In this document: positions 36,601 to 48,501 of the stretch, in pieces
How positions within the stretch are numbered: position 1 is the stretch's first letter
How the letters are laid out: every line of letters begins with the position of its first letter
Source of the DNA: Diplosphaera chodatii
Taxonomy: Eukaryota; Chlorophyta; Trebouxiophyceae; Prasiolales; Stichococcaceae
Length of the DNA stretch: 64,000 nt
Direction of reading: 5' to 3'
Assembly (NCBI GenBank): GCA_032358165.1
Contig: JAALGY010000061.1
Location: 1,736,001-1,800,000, forward strand
Program-made: the position numbers and the translations under genes
The notes under the pieces: model-generated
Told to the model about the DNA's origin: nothing
Databases searched by the model: none
The model's input: only the letters and a program-made list of their open reading frames with translations

Positions 36601-36805
36601 TGTCAACACTGCTGCCCCGCCCCGGTGCAGGAGCCGCAGCCCCGTCAGCCGCAGCCGCTCCCCAGCCAGCCGCTCCCGCAGCCCCGCCGCCAGCAGGTCC
36701 AAGTCGCGATCCGCGTCGCCCGCCGCCGCCCGCAGCGCCTCCCGCAGCGCCTCCCCCGCCAAGAGCGCCTCCCCCGCCAAGAGCGCCTCCCGATCCCCCC
36801 AGTAG
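33686..36805 (+). CDS. SRSF1-like SR splicing factor, two RRMs plus RS domain
   Basis: Exons: 33686-33766, 34263-34342, 34499-34672, 34902-35013, 35280-35403, 35558-35586, 35716-35792, 36065-36106, 36269-36346, 36631-36805; 323 residues. RRM1 has RNP2 VVFCGNLP and RNP1 AFAFVEYED. A Gly-rich linker (GGGFGGGGFGG) leads to the second RRM with SWQDLKDHFR, the pseudo-RRM signature of the SF2/ASF (SRSF1) group. The C-terminus is an RS domain (SYSRSRSRSYS, RSRSPVSRSRSP) ending SASRSPQ. By family knowledge it binds exonic enhancers and promotes splice-site choice in the nucleus. Two introns, at 33767 (AAG before gcaagg) and 36347, use GC donors. SR genes commonly autoregulate by splicing, so intron 1 is a candidate site. 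Confidence 0.92.
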
Positions 36806-37718
36806 GGACTGCCATGGCGGCGGCGCGAGCAGTGGGGTCCCTGCCGCAGCGCCTCCCCCGCCAAGAATGCCTCTTGGCCCCCCGAGTAGGGGCCGCGGGA
36901 CCTGCCGCCCCGGCGGCGCCAGCAGCAGGGCCCTGGGGGGCGGTGGCGTCAGTGGTCGCAGCCGGCTGCCGTCGCAGCCCGTCCTGCCGGCAGGTTGGTG
37001 CAAGGATGAGTGCAGCAGCCGCCGGCCACTCGGATGCTGAGGGGCAGCGTGGCTTTGCCCGGATCATGTTTTTGTGTGCAAGATTTGTGGCCGGCGGAAG
37101 GGTTTCCTCCAACAGGTTCAGGTTCACGAAGACCATCTTCTGTCATGCACGTCCGTAGCCCCACCTGCCATGTTCAGACCAAATTCGCTCTGTGGCTGCT
37201 CATCTTCGGAACAAGCCGCGGAGTGCAATAGTGATTCATGTCATATGTGCAATTAGCGCGTGCCAACCCAGAAACGCATCAGCCATGCCTGTGGCCCGCT
37301 TGCTGCAAGTGTCCGACATGCATCTTGTTCCCCTCGCATATCGCATACGTGTCGCACCAACAGATTACATATGCTGCAGCTCATCTGCCCATGCGCAGCA
37401 GACCACAAACGTCACGCCACCATCTGTCTGACAGCTGTTGGTTGATTGTCTGACAGTTGCCCGCCTGTGCATTGGGCCATTGGCCATGTGCAAGAGCACA
37501 CCTGTAGACTTATCTTGCGACTTCGTCCGCAACTCCTGTAATCACGAAGAAAACACTCGTCGTCGGCTCGTGTGTTGACTTCTCTGCCGCCTAGTGTAAT
37601 CCTTGCACCAAGGTGGTTGGGATCCACAAGGATTAGCTCCAAATTGGTGCCTTGAAGGAGCGTAAGCTCGCCACATTATGCAGGGAAATTATAGAGTAGC
37701 GTAGTACGCTTTGTTACA
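36806..37718. other. SR gene 3' flank and LARGE-like gene upstream region
   Basis: Begins with a partial tandem duplication of the SR gene's last coding bases including a stop (36806-36889). The rest holds no recognisable gene. Confidence 0.45.
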
Positions 37719-40700
37719 ATGCACACCGCGGCAGCAGCCACGCTGCTGCTGCTGGCCATCGTCATTGCTGCAGCGCCAACCGCCTCAGCGCAAGCACAGC
37801 AGGCAGCGGCGGCAGCGGCGCAGCAGGTGCCTCACGGCCCGAGGCTCGCCTTCGAGCTGCCGCCGGCCACCGACTGCTCGCCGGCGGACCTGCCGCAGAT
37901 CACGCACCGCGGCACGTGGCGCAGCAGGCGCGACCGCGCCCCGGCCGCCAACGTCACCATGGTGACGCAGCTGACGATCTCCAGGTGACTGCAAGGAGAA
38001 GCAGGCACGTCGATGCTGAAGCTGCACGGCGCCTTGCGCCATGACATGTGGCAGCCAGGGCTGGCCTGCCGCATCATGAGCCGATGAGCTCAGATGCGCG
38101 TCTGTGATGCTGTGGGCCAGCATTAGCGCCTTACACTGTTACAGACGCAGCCGGGGCGTCTTGTAAGGCCCCTGTATGACACGGCAGCTCAAAGGGTCGT
38201 TCGGCCCCATGCAGAGTCAAGCGGCTGGCGGCGCTGTGCGCCAACTTTGACGGCGTTATCGCCGCGGGCGTCTACATGACCGTGAAGACCCCGGGGAAAG
38301 GCGGTGGCAGCGCTGCAGCAGCAGGCGGCGCGGCCGTGGCCGACACCGGCGACAGCGGGGGCGGGGCCAGCGACACCGCCGCGACAGGCGTCGGAGGCAC
38401 GGCAAGCGGTTCAGAGGGCGCCGGTGAGGACGCCGTTGAAGACGAGGATGCGGCTCTCGCCGGCGGCGGCGCCACGGCCGCCATCACCCGCCGGCGGCGG
38501 CAGCAGCAGTGGCGGCGGTAGCGGCGACATGCAGCATACACCACTCCGCACCGCGGCAGACGCCGGCAGCGGGGTTATCAGCGGCGGCAGCCGCCGCCGG
38601 CTGCTGGGCAGGCTCAGAAGGATTGTGAGGAGGGTGCTCGGGGCAGACGATGGCGTTGCGGCGGAGACGGGACGCGCGGTCGAGCAGGCGGTGGCGAGGC
38701 TCAACAGGCTGCACGCAAAGCTGGAGGCAGAAGGTGGGAGCAGAGCACACGGGCCACCAGCGCAGGCGCCTGCAGCATGTTGCGCTGCTGCTGCTGCTGT
38801 GCACCTGCATGCGCGCGGGTGCACCTCGCGCAGTGGCAGTCAGCGGGATGGGTGCAGGAGCTGTGGGATGCTCAGCGCTGCGCCGTCCGCTGGTGCTGGC
38901 ACTGGCTGTAGCTCCACCCTCCTCTGCTGCTTGCTTGCCGCTGCCCAGCCAGGCATGAAGTTCCACTGCTTTCTCCAGCTGCTGCTACGGCTGACTGGGG
39001 ATTCAGACGCAGCATTCGAATGCTGCCTGCACACAGAGCTGCCTGCACCGTTTGCGCAGGCCGCTGCCAGCTGGACATGGGGCTGTACTCGGAGGCGTAC
39101 GCGGCGGGCGACATGGAGCCGGTGTACCCGATCAACGCCGTGCGCAATCGCGCGCTGCAGATGGTGGAGACCAGGGTGCGGCTTTAGGGTTTAAAGCCCT
39201 TGAAGCCGCCTGAGCTGCTTGTCATAAACTCGGACAGAGAAAGGCGCACTCGGAGATGATCCGCAGCCCTTCGACGCCCATCAGTCCCGGATGCCTGCGC
39301 CTGTACAGGCTGTCTGCCAAGCATGCGAGCCTTGCTGAGTGGCTGTGGCTGGGCATAGGTCAATGTTCAAGCCGGTGTGCTGGTGAGTGGCACATGAGAT
39401 GCCTGCAATCTGACTGGAGTCACAGCCGGCCCGCCTCACGGCTGCGCGCACATCTGCAGGACGTGCTGCTGCTGGACGTGGACTTCATGGTGGGCGGCGG
39501 CCCTGTAGCCAGCATCGCCAACTACCCCGGCGTCCAGGTGGGCTGTGCCAGCGCTGTAGTGCACCTTGCAAGGAGGGCAACGTGGCTGCTGCTGCCCCTG
39601 AACAGCTCACAGACGGCTTGACTCCAGCGATGTTAGTGTCCATCACCATCCGCCGCCTGGCAGCCTGACAGCACGCAGCAGCTCCCCCCATGTGCGCAGA
39701 CCGCCACCTGCTGTTCACGGCAAAAAATACTGAACCCTACACCGCACTTGCAGGAGTCCCTGGCGGCGGGCGACCTGGTGGTGCTGCCGGCCTTCGAGCC
39801 GGCCGAGTCGGCGGAGTTCGACATGGAGCCTGACCAGGTCAGGGTTCAGGACGCCCAGCTTTTCACCCTTCGCCCGAGCAGCGTCACTGTCGCCAGCCTC
39901 ATCTGAGACTGGGCATGTACACGCTTGCACGTAGCGCCTGCTGCCATGTGCCTGTGCTTGGCTGCGCGACTACCCACGCATCAGCGCCTGCAGGCAGGCC
40001 GCTCAGCCCGCTGCTCTGACGGGGGCCCCTGCTGCGCTGCAGACGCAGCACTTGCCGCCGGCGGATGTGGTGCGGTGGGGCATCGCCGACATCGCCGAGG
40101 GGCTGGCGTGGCAGGCGGAAGCGATCTCAGGTGGGGCGGGCCTGCACTTGCATCACGTGCAACACGGCCAGCGAGTGGCACTGCTCTCACGTCGTCAAAA
40201 CGACACCCGCAGCATGCCTCCAGCTGACCGTGTCGCGGCACACGGAGTGAGGTGCCATGCTGTTTGGCGCGCAGGCGGCAAGCGGGACGTGGTCTGGATG
40301 TGGCGCGCAGGTGCCCCCCTGTAGCATGGACGTTGACAACGCTCCTGCCGCACTGTCTAGTACCGAGGGAGACGAGATGCCTGAGCGCATCACATGCTGT
40401 CGCCCAAGGTAGACGTGAACATGAGCACGTCACCCGCGGCGGCCCGAGCGCCTGGCGCCCCCACCCTGCACCGCAGGCCGCCTGGACATCTTCCACTCCT
40501 ACTGCATCAAGTGCCACTACGCGTCGGAGTACGCCACCTGGGCGGAGAACGACCGCCTGTTCCGCGCGCGCTTCGAGAACGTGAGGCTGCGCTGCCGCGC
40601 TGGACCCTGCTGCTGGGCTACTGTGGGAGACATCGCCTGCCGTGACCGACATGTTGAGGCACATGCGCCGTCAGCTGATGCCAACGCCTGACGCTTGTGG

Positions 40701-41557
40701 GGGCCCTGCAGGGCTACGAGCCGTACGTGCTGATGCGGTACGACATGACGCCGCCGTACGACGAGCGCTTCAAGGGGTGCGGCCCAGCCACGCTGCAGTA
40801 TAGACCTTCAGAGCAGCGCATCCCGATCTCTTTACTTGCCATGCCACAGGCTGCCTCTGAGCCCTCAATTCAGCACTTCACCTGTCCTCAACGGCGCTAA
40901 AGGAGCCAAGCCCGGGTACCATGGCAGGCGCTGGGTGAGTCCGATGTGCGCTGCGGCCGCAGGTACTTCTCCAACAAGGCGCTGCAGCTGCGCCACCTGC
41001 ACCGCCTGGGCCGCCGCTTCATGGTGCACCCGGGGGCGTGGGTGGTGCACACCCCGCACCCCCGCTCCCGCGCCTTCAAGGCCGTCAAAACCCTGGGCCT
41101 CGCCAAGGAGGTGACATCGATTACCCCACTGCCACCATTGTCTGGTTGAAGGGTGTTTTGCCTACGTTCAGCATTCAGGGCCATAACAAGCCCTGGGCCT
41201 GGCCAGGGAGGTGGCTCATGGACCGTGCTCCCCTCTTCTCTCAGATTGCTGCAAAGGGTGATGCACCATCAGTGTTGTGCACCGCACGGATCTCGGTGTC
41301 TACGCGATGCATACAGTCTGCACTGGCTCGCGGGTGGCAGCGCTGCACGGGTGTCCATAGACCAGTGCTGTGGTCACAGCGCTGCGGTGCCTGCCGTCGA
41401 CTAAGCCCTGCGCCTGTGGCCGCCGCAGATCGTGCAGCTGGAGCGGCAGGCCAAGGTGGCCATGTCGGAGCAGCGCTACTCGCCGCACAGCATCTGGACC
41501 TGCAAGGGCGGCGGCGGCGGCACGACAACCGGCGGCAGCGGCAGTGCAAAAACGTGA
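37719..41557 (+). CDS. LARGE-like GT49 glycosyltransferase, secretory pathway
   Basis: Eleven exons: 37719-37984, 38215-38423, 38560-38733, 39060-39175, 39460-39537, 39754-39837, 40043-40130, 40477-40580, 40712-40776, 40963-41110, 41429-41557; 486 residues. The N-terminal hydrophobic stretch (about 5-24) is a signal peptide or type II anchor. GT49/LARGE landmarks in order: VTMVTQLTISRVKRL, YPINAVRNRALQ, LLLDVDFMVGG with the DxD metal/nucleotide-sugar motif, VVLPAFEP, MTPPYDERFKGYFSNK, and FMVHPGAWVVHTPHPRS. The family transfers GlcA or Xyl in Golgi glycan extension; donor and acceptor here are unknown. Residues about 118-190 are a Gly/Ala/Ser and Arg-rich insertion not seen in animal LARGE. 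Confidence 0.88.
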
Positions 41558-42497
41558 TCGCAGCTTGATGCGCACCAAACGGCGGCATAGTGCCGACTGA
41601 GGGTTTTGACTGTTGTTTTGACGAGATTGCTCTGACCACATTCATGTATCCTTGTGTTACCGTATATTGCTTGCAAAGGTCAGCCATCGCTATGGGTGTC
41701 AGCTACTTGATCTGTAGGACTTACAGTTAAGGATCAACACGCTCTCGTGACACCTGAGGAACAAGTGGCAGGGACGACAGGCAGGTGTCAACACTGCTCA
41801 ACACCGAACAGTAAACAATAGTAGAATGGACAACGGACACAAACCAACAGCGCAAGCTCAGCTCTGCTGTGGCATGCATCACCAGCAGCGCTGGGGGTCA
41901 GCTCAGACCTCTCCAAAGCACGATCCAAGGGGTTCGGTAGTTCACTTGCAACTCGTACTGCTGCACGGCCAGTGAGGCGCCGGCGCTGGGACAGCCCAGC
42001 TTCGCCGGCGCCGCAGGTGACTGCTACAGGGTGTTTCGATTGGTCTGGTTCTCAAGTCGGTAACTGCCATCGTGGTTGGTGAGGCTGCTGGTAGGCGAAG
42101 AGGTCGATGGCTGTCAGATATCTCCAGGCAGGCGTTCCGTAATGCACCCACGGGAACAGCGGGTGCTGGCGGTAGGGACTGATGGAGAGGCAGGATGTCG
42201 GTGGCGGGCAGGGGTCATGGCTGCAGGTTTGCAGAAGAATGTTGTCGTTGCGCCTGCAGGCAATATCGGGAGTGCCAGTCAGGATTGCATGTGCTATTGT
42301 TGTTGGCGCAGTTGGCATCCAGAACCCATGCAGCGAAGATTTACCACCTTGAAGGTTTCAAACAGCTGATGATGTGCTGGGGCGGCATGCAGCAGCAGGG
42401 CTGTCAGCAACAGCTTGCCGCTGCACGCATGCGAGTCAATTGTGCAGCGAGACAGGTTACTTGTATGGACTGACGTGGCATTGCGGGGTGTCAGCTC
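41558..42497. other. Intergenic between convergent genes
   Basis: Joint 3' flank of the LARGE-like gene (+) and a modular secreted-protein gene (-). No gene recognised. Confidence 0.4.
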
Positions 42498-45400
42498 CTA
42501 CTTGCTGCCGCTGCTGCCTGAGGCAGTGCAGGAACACAAGATCGTCAAGCGCTGATGTCGGGAGCAGACATCAGAACACAAAAACTCTGTTGCTGGGTCG
42601 CAACAACAATGACACTTACAGCAGGCAACGTCAGACTTCTCTTTGGCCAAACGGCCAGCGGCGGCAGTACATAACTGCACACTACTCAACATCACATGAT
42701 GGTGCATTGCACAGCGTGTCATATGCAGACTGCCCTGCCACAAGCAGGTCTGCTCACTTGCGCCGCCAGCTGCGGAGCCCCCGCCGCCGGTCGCGGCGGC
42801 GGTCGTCGAGGTCGCAGTGCCGGAGCCGCTCCCATCTGCAACGGGCGGGCAAGTTGCTCAGAACATGAGCAACTAGGCAGCTGCGGACATGCATGACTGA
42901 TGATTACTGATTACTAACATGAAGAATGGTGACTCCGGGAGCTGGCGCAAGCAAGCAACGACAGGCGACTGTGTGTGTCGATGCAGGGCATCTCGACATT
43001 CTGGTCGCTCACCCTCAGCGGCAGCTGAGCCGGCGGCGGCAGAGTCGCCAGCGACCGCGGCGGTTGTGCTGGTCGAGGAGCCCCCCGTGGTGCCCTGATC
43101 ATTGCCCTTGCCGTTGTCCTTGCCCTTGCCGTTGTCCTTGCCCTTGCCCGTGTCAGGAGCTGCAGCACCGCAACAAGAGGGTCGGCGAGACACACACACA
43201 CACAACCAACCCTGGCGCCTTTTTACTCAGAGGATGCAACTAAAAAAACTGGAGCCCGGAGTGTCCTGTGGGTGCCGGCACGCTTCTCGCATAGTGCACC
43301 GCCACTGAAACCTTCAACAAGCTGCACGCGCTGGTTCTTTACAATGCAGGGGGGCCAGGGGCTCACTGCCGCTGCCGGAGGCGGCGGCCGACCCCGCGGC
43401 TGCGCCGCCGCCGGCGGCGGCAGACGTGGATGATGTCGACGCGCCGCCTGCAAGCGGAATAGCATAGAGCAATCAGAAGTTCACCCATAACGGACAAGCC
43501 CGTCACGGCCGTTTCACGGGTAGCCAGAGAGCAAGTGTTACGGCCAGTGCAAGCAGCCGAACTCTGCGAGGCTCCCCTCAGATCAGGTGGCATTGAAGGA
43601 GGAGCCCAAGGAGCCCAATTGATGATGATGCCAGTGCTGGCACATGCGGATGTTGATCTGTATGCTGTATGGTCGAGTGCAACATAAGGCGCATCAGCTG
43701 AGAACGTGTGCAACCACACCTCCACTGGCTGCGGCGGCGGCGGCGGCTGCCGCCGCTCCTGCATCGCCCGTCGTTCCTCCGTTGCTGGCCACCTGCAGGT
43801 GGATGCATGGGGCACACGTGGGCAGTATGCTGCTGCTGGCACAGATAGACGAGCGTGTCTACGCCCATGTTTGCACACTTGGTCATCCCAAGCAGGCAGC
43901 AGCTGCTACTACACCAGCCCAAAAACCGCGTGTTCTTTCAGATGGGCTGCAATCCTGTCTGGTGCATTGGGCTGCTCAACAAGTCAGTACAGCCTCAGTG
44001 GGTAGCAGATGGCGCAGGTGCATTGCCAATGCAGACACAAGACACAGCACGCCAGCATGTCAGCATTGTGGTCGTCCTCCATGTGCTGCGCTTTGCAGGA
44101 AGGCGCACCAGCTCCGCCTGGTCGGCACCGATGGTGGCGGACTCCGGCGAGAAGCCCTGCTGCACCAGCTGCTTCTTGACGTTCTGCTTGATGACCTGCG
44201 GGGCGAGACACCACACCTGCCCTGCAGCAGCGCCTGCCCTCCAGATGACCCCGTTCCAACATTCCCAAGGGTGCACACTGTATCCGAGGCTCAGCAGGAG
44301 TGGATCATGTTCTGTAGGTAACTGTGATCAGGTGTTTCGGGCATTGTACCTGGGGCTGGACGAGGATGAATTGTGGCGGTGGCGGGGCGGGTACCAGGAT
44401 GACCTGCTGCTGCTTCTTGGCGACCTGCGCCGCAACGGGCAGAGGCGACGTGAGCCGAGACTCTAATGTGTCTTTGTACGTGCCCTGGTGCCGTGTTTGA
44501 ATCAAGTCCATTGGCAGTGTGAGCAAGCACTGCTAGGTCGACTTCATACAGCGATGCTGGCAGACTGAAGAAAAGCATGCGCGCAGACGTACGTACTGCT
44601 TTGGCAGAGCATCTTGCACAACTCAAGACTCAGACAGATGCGCACCGGTACCACCTTCTTCTGGGCAGGCTGCTGGACCACCTGCTGCACCGGCACGACT
44701 GCAGCGCAGACGTGACACACACTGCTGCAACTTGAAACAGTGCACTGCAAGCTGCTGGTCGGCTAGTCGGGTGATGCAATGCCAGCATCATCCGCACATC
44801 AACAAGAAGGCTGGCTGTGCAGCCACTACAGAATGGTGCAATGCTGCGCATCATGTGGGAAGGTGCCAACAGACTGGAATTACTTGGTCAGTGTGTACAC
44901 GAGTCAGCAACAGTCCATGCAGGGTTTGGCTACACTAGTCTGTGGCCCGCTTGGTACCTTCTTGGGTGGCTGCTGGAACGATGACGGTGTCCGGTGTGCT
45001 GCCGCTGGCGGCAGCAGCCTGCAAGGATGGCCATCACGCACAACCGTTTCGCAAATCAATTGTGTGATTGCTTCGCAGGAACAGCCAGGTCATGACACCC
45101 ATTCGTATGGGCAGTACGCGAGGCACATATCGGGCGTTGCCACCTTTATGCCAAGACAATACATCACTCAGGACGCACCGAGGTCGCAGCTGATGTGCCG
45201 TCGCCAGAGGCCGCACCTGCGAAGGCACAGTGCAGGCAGCATAGTCAGCTTGGGGATTACTCCATGGTCATGCAGCACTTTGCGCACTGTCAGCAGGACC
45301 CTGAGCAATCACGTTCTGAAGTGTGTACACACCAGCGGAGCCGGCTGCAGCGCCGCCGCCACCGCCGCCGCCGGCCGCTGCGGCCGACGTCGCCGCCGAC

Positions 45401-46940
45401 GAGCCTCCGCCGCCCGCCGCACCTGTCTCAAATAAGGCGAACTTGAATTTCCTGGCAATCTTGACATCAAGCAGCAACACAATGGGTTTGCGCATGTCTG
45501 GGTCAGCAACCCTGCTGCGAGCGTGACAACAGCATAACAAACGCAAATGGTCCTGCTGACAACATTGCTGCTGTGCTGGTGCCGCCTGGATGGAGGCAGG
45601 TTACGCACCGGGTGCGCTCTTGTGGCAGTGACATGTCCTACAGGTGCTTGAGGCTGACACAGCACGGAATGGTCATGGAGGGCAACGCAAGCTGACCTGC
45701 GCTGCCGGCAGCGGCACCACCAGCTGCCGCGGCGCTTGATGTCGCCGCCGAGCTGCCGCCGCTGCCACCCTTGCCGCCCTTGCCACCATCGCCGCTGCCG
45801 CCGGCTGCACCTGCAGTCGCACACACAGCTTGTCGCCAGGGCATGGTGCATACAGCTGTGTGCACAATGGCTCATGGCCAACTGGACTTGGCGCAGAAGA
45901 CCGTCTTCCAGATGCTATCAGCTGCTCAATCGTATTGTCAAGCTGGGGTTTGGCGCAGCAAGCGGGTCCGCCCTGTAGACTGACCTGCTGCACCCGCGGC
46001 AGCACCGCCACCCACTGCAGTTGTTGCCGTGGTCGCGCTACCTGCTCAAGCAGCAGGCGCAGTGTATCAGTGCATCACAACCCCATACTGTCAGATCTGG
46101 ATACAATTTGATTCAGCCATACACATGCCTGTCATGCAGCCGCTTGCCAGGGTGTGACATACATGTCGGCTATTGTCCCAGATCAGCAGAGGCGGTCGGG
46201 ATTGGGGGTGATGTGCCAAACAGAGAAACAGCTCACCGCTCAGGCGACGGCGCAACCCAGCAGCATTGACATCAGCGTGGGCGCCTGCAAGCAGGCGAGG
46301 GGACGAGTTCGTTGATGCAAGACTGGCAGCATTCAGTAGCATAACTGAAGCAGAGTGGCAGCATCCAGCAGTGGCCTGACTGACGGAAGCTGTGAAGCAC
46401 GCATGCACTATTAACCCTCCCAGGCTGGTCTGCACCCTGCTGGCGTGTGCCAGATTGGTTTGGACCAAACGAGCCAGCTAGCAGCAAGCCAGCAAACTCC
46501 TGCGAGCCTCGGTGCAGCTAGCCAGCAGCCCACGGAGTCTGACTTCTGGAACAACAGTATGCCACAGCACCGGCAGTGGCTGCTATCAGCTGGATCGTCT
46601 GAAGACGCTGTGGGCAAAGCCTCCAAAGCAGTCGGCAAGCAGAGGCCTCAAGATGAGGGCATGGGCCAGCCGGCCGGAGCAGCTGACCCCATCGACAGGA
46701 TGCTAACACAGTGCTGCCACGGGCGCTGTTTGCTTGTGAAGGAACATGGCAGAATGCGACAAGCACTTGGCTGACTCGCATCGCTGACGGACAAGATGCA
46801 CCCCTGGCTGTCGGTCTGACGAGGTGGCAGCAGTCAGTAGCCACAGGGCCGGCAGACAGTGTGCCGTCTGAGAGAGCAAACTCACCGGCAAGCAGCGTTA
46901 CCAGTAGCAGGGTAATCGGCAGTGCTGCTGCACGAGCCAT
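42498..46940 (-). CDS. Secreted Ala/Gly/Ser-rich modular protein (family member 3)
   Basis: Fifteen exons, high to low: 46940-46886, 46284-46237, 46014-45985, 45810-45697, 45422-45333, 45216-45179, 45018-44958, 44698-44646, 44424-44350, 44195-44109, 43792-43720, 43447-43367, 43159-43013, 42835-42758, 42517-42498; 349 residues. Signal peptide MARAAALPITLLLVTLLAG, then a GLRRRL motif, Ala/Gly/Ser exons, VIVP and VILVP modules (STPDTVIVPAATQE, QQVILVPAPPPP), an 87-nt exon for the 29-residue module (VIKQNVKKQLVQQGFS start), and a basic GKGKDNGKGKDNGKGND stretch. The 20-nt last exon encodes SSSGSK and the stop. No enzymatic motif. An extracellular structural role is inferred from signal peptide and composition. 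Confidence 0.72.
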
Positions 46941-48501
46941 GGTGATGGTATGTGCGTGGGTTTGTGCTGCTGCTGATGGAAGTTCGGAATCTGATGGGCG
47001 ACCACTGCGCTGCCGCCGATAAGTGTAGCGGTGGTTGATCAATGTCAGCAGCGGGCAGTATGCCCGTGAAGGATTAGAGGTTGGTGGAGGATGAGTGGTG
47101 TGTAACGGCAAAGTGGCGAGCTTTCATCACCGGCAGTCTGTGTCGTTGTCACCGTGGCTGCCACACCCTGGTGCAGATTGCCTCAGGCTTGTGCTTGGGG
47201 CCATGTGTGCCAGTGATTTACGCGCAGACTTGCCATCTGGCGGTCATGGGACAGGGTGTCATGCTGGCAGCCACCGTGGCCGCCCCAAAGTTGATGCAGT
47301 AGCCAGAGTCGTGAGTCACCAGCTTCGTACAGATGACACTCTTCCTCATTGTGATCAGCATCACAGGGCCGCATCTTCAACGAAAATCGGCCGAAGAAAT
47401 GCAGGGAATTATCGGCAACCTTCACAGTCTGAAGGACATCCTCTAGTTGGATCACAAGCCAAGAATCAGACTAGCTTCAAGGTCGTACACGATCGTAACG
47501 AGTACCAGAGGCTGGGACAGTGCAGAGTGAAGACGAGCATGATGACCACCACTACTGCACTTTTGTCGTCATACCGACTACATGGCAACACCAGGCCTCG
47601 AGGTACAAGGATGTCGCTTCCTGCTGCACACCAGATGTAGGGCCAGCGTCTCTGATGCATGCGTGCGGGGTGTGGATGAAGGACGGGCCATGCGTTCCAC
47701 ACGAAGTTGAAATGAGGCAATTGCATCCTATCACCTTCATGGCACTAGCAACCATCAGCAGGTTGCCCAACAAACAATTTTGACATCAATGCCAGTGGCA
47801 TCTGGGAACTGCACGCGCACACAAGTTACAATCCTGCGGCACTGCCACTGGCATTGATGTCTGGATTGAAAATTGTGTGAGCATGCAGTCCCCAGATACG
47901 CTGGGTTGCAGGCAGGGTGCTGTTTCGTTGAAGGTGGAGGTGGATGCGCGACTGCGCAATGCATGAGTAAGGGAGCAGAGACTGCAGCATTCCACAGTTT
48001 ATGCAAACAGAGTCAACAACTCTGCAACAACACCAGCCAGTGGCAGTCACCAACAAAGCAAGCGCTTCAGCACATCAGGAGTGTGGCAACTTCAGTTTAG
48101 CACTCTCACAACAGCGAGGCAAAGGAATGGCAGTACGATGATCGTGGAGTGATCACATCCTGGCACTGCGCGCTGTTCATGCCCACCCTCTCCAAAACAG
48201 TTGTCAGTGCAATGTCACACGCGCATCAACACGGCGTGGCCTGCTGTGCCGCTGGGACAGCCCAGCATCAGGTGGCACAGCGCTGCGGCCGGCGCGGCAG
48301 GCGCTCTGTGGTAGCGGCGCTGCCTCACAGCAGCCTGGGTCGTCGGCAGCAAGGACCTCAGATGCTGCGGTTGTGACAGACGATAGTCAGACGAGGACGT
48401 GGTTGGTCATGGCGCCGCCAGAGCAGGGCTGGCGAAGGAATGTCGATTGCAGAAGATGATCAGCTTCGGCGGGCGGCCTGTATGCTTGCCACTGCAGGCA
48501 C
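46941..48501. other. Intergenic, 1.6 kb, with a strong hairpin
   Basis: Lies between the 5' end of one modular gene and the 3' end of its relative, both on the minus strand. It carries the inverted repeat at 47774-47876. A 91-codon minus frame at 47455-47183 has no splice or homology support. Confidence 0.4.
47774..47876. repeat. Near-perfect inverted repeat, hairpin of 19 plus 8 bp
   Basis: gacatcaatgccagtggca (47782-47800) is followed 42 nt later by its exact reverse complement (47843-47861). Outside it, acaatttt (47774-47781) pairs with aaaattgt (47869-47876) across a 7-nt bulge. The element lies about 640 nt beyond the stop of the minus-strand gene ending at 48502. It could be a small-RNA precursor, a 3'-UTR structure or the remnant of a miniature inverted-repeat element. 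Confidence 0.7.

Noticed and set aside
35809..36864. 351-codon minus-strand frame opposite the SR gene
   Set aside because: It is the mirror of the Arg/Ser-rich exons and introns of a clear SRSF1-like gene and shows no motif of its own.
39181..39205. tttagggtttaaa resembling a plant-type telomere repeat
   Set aside because: A single copy inside an intron of the LARGE-like gene, forming a short palindrome; no array.
47183..47455. 91-codon minus frame between two modular genes
   Set aside because: No splice continuation, signal or similarity; its length is unremarkable in this composition.
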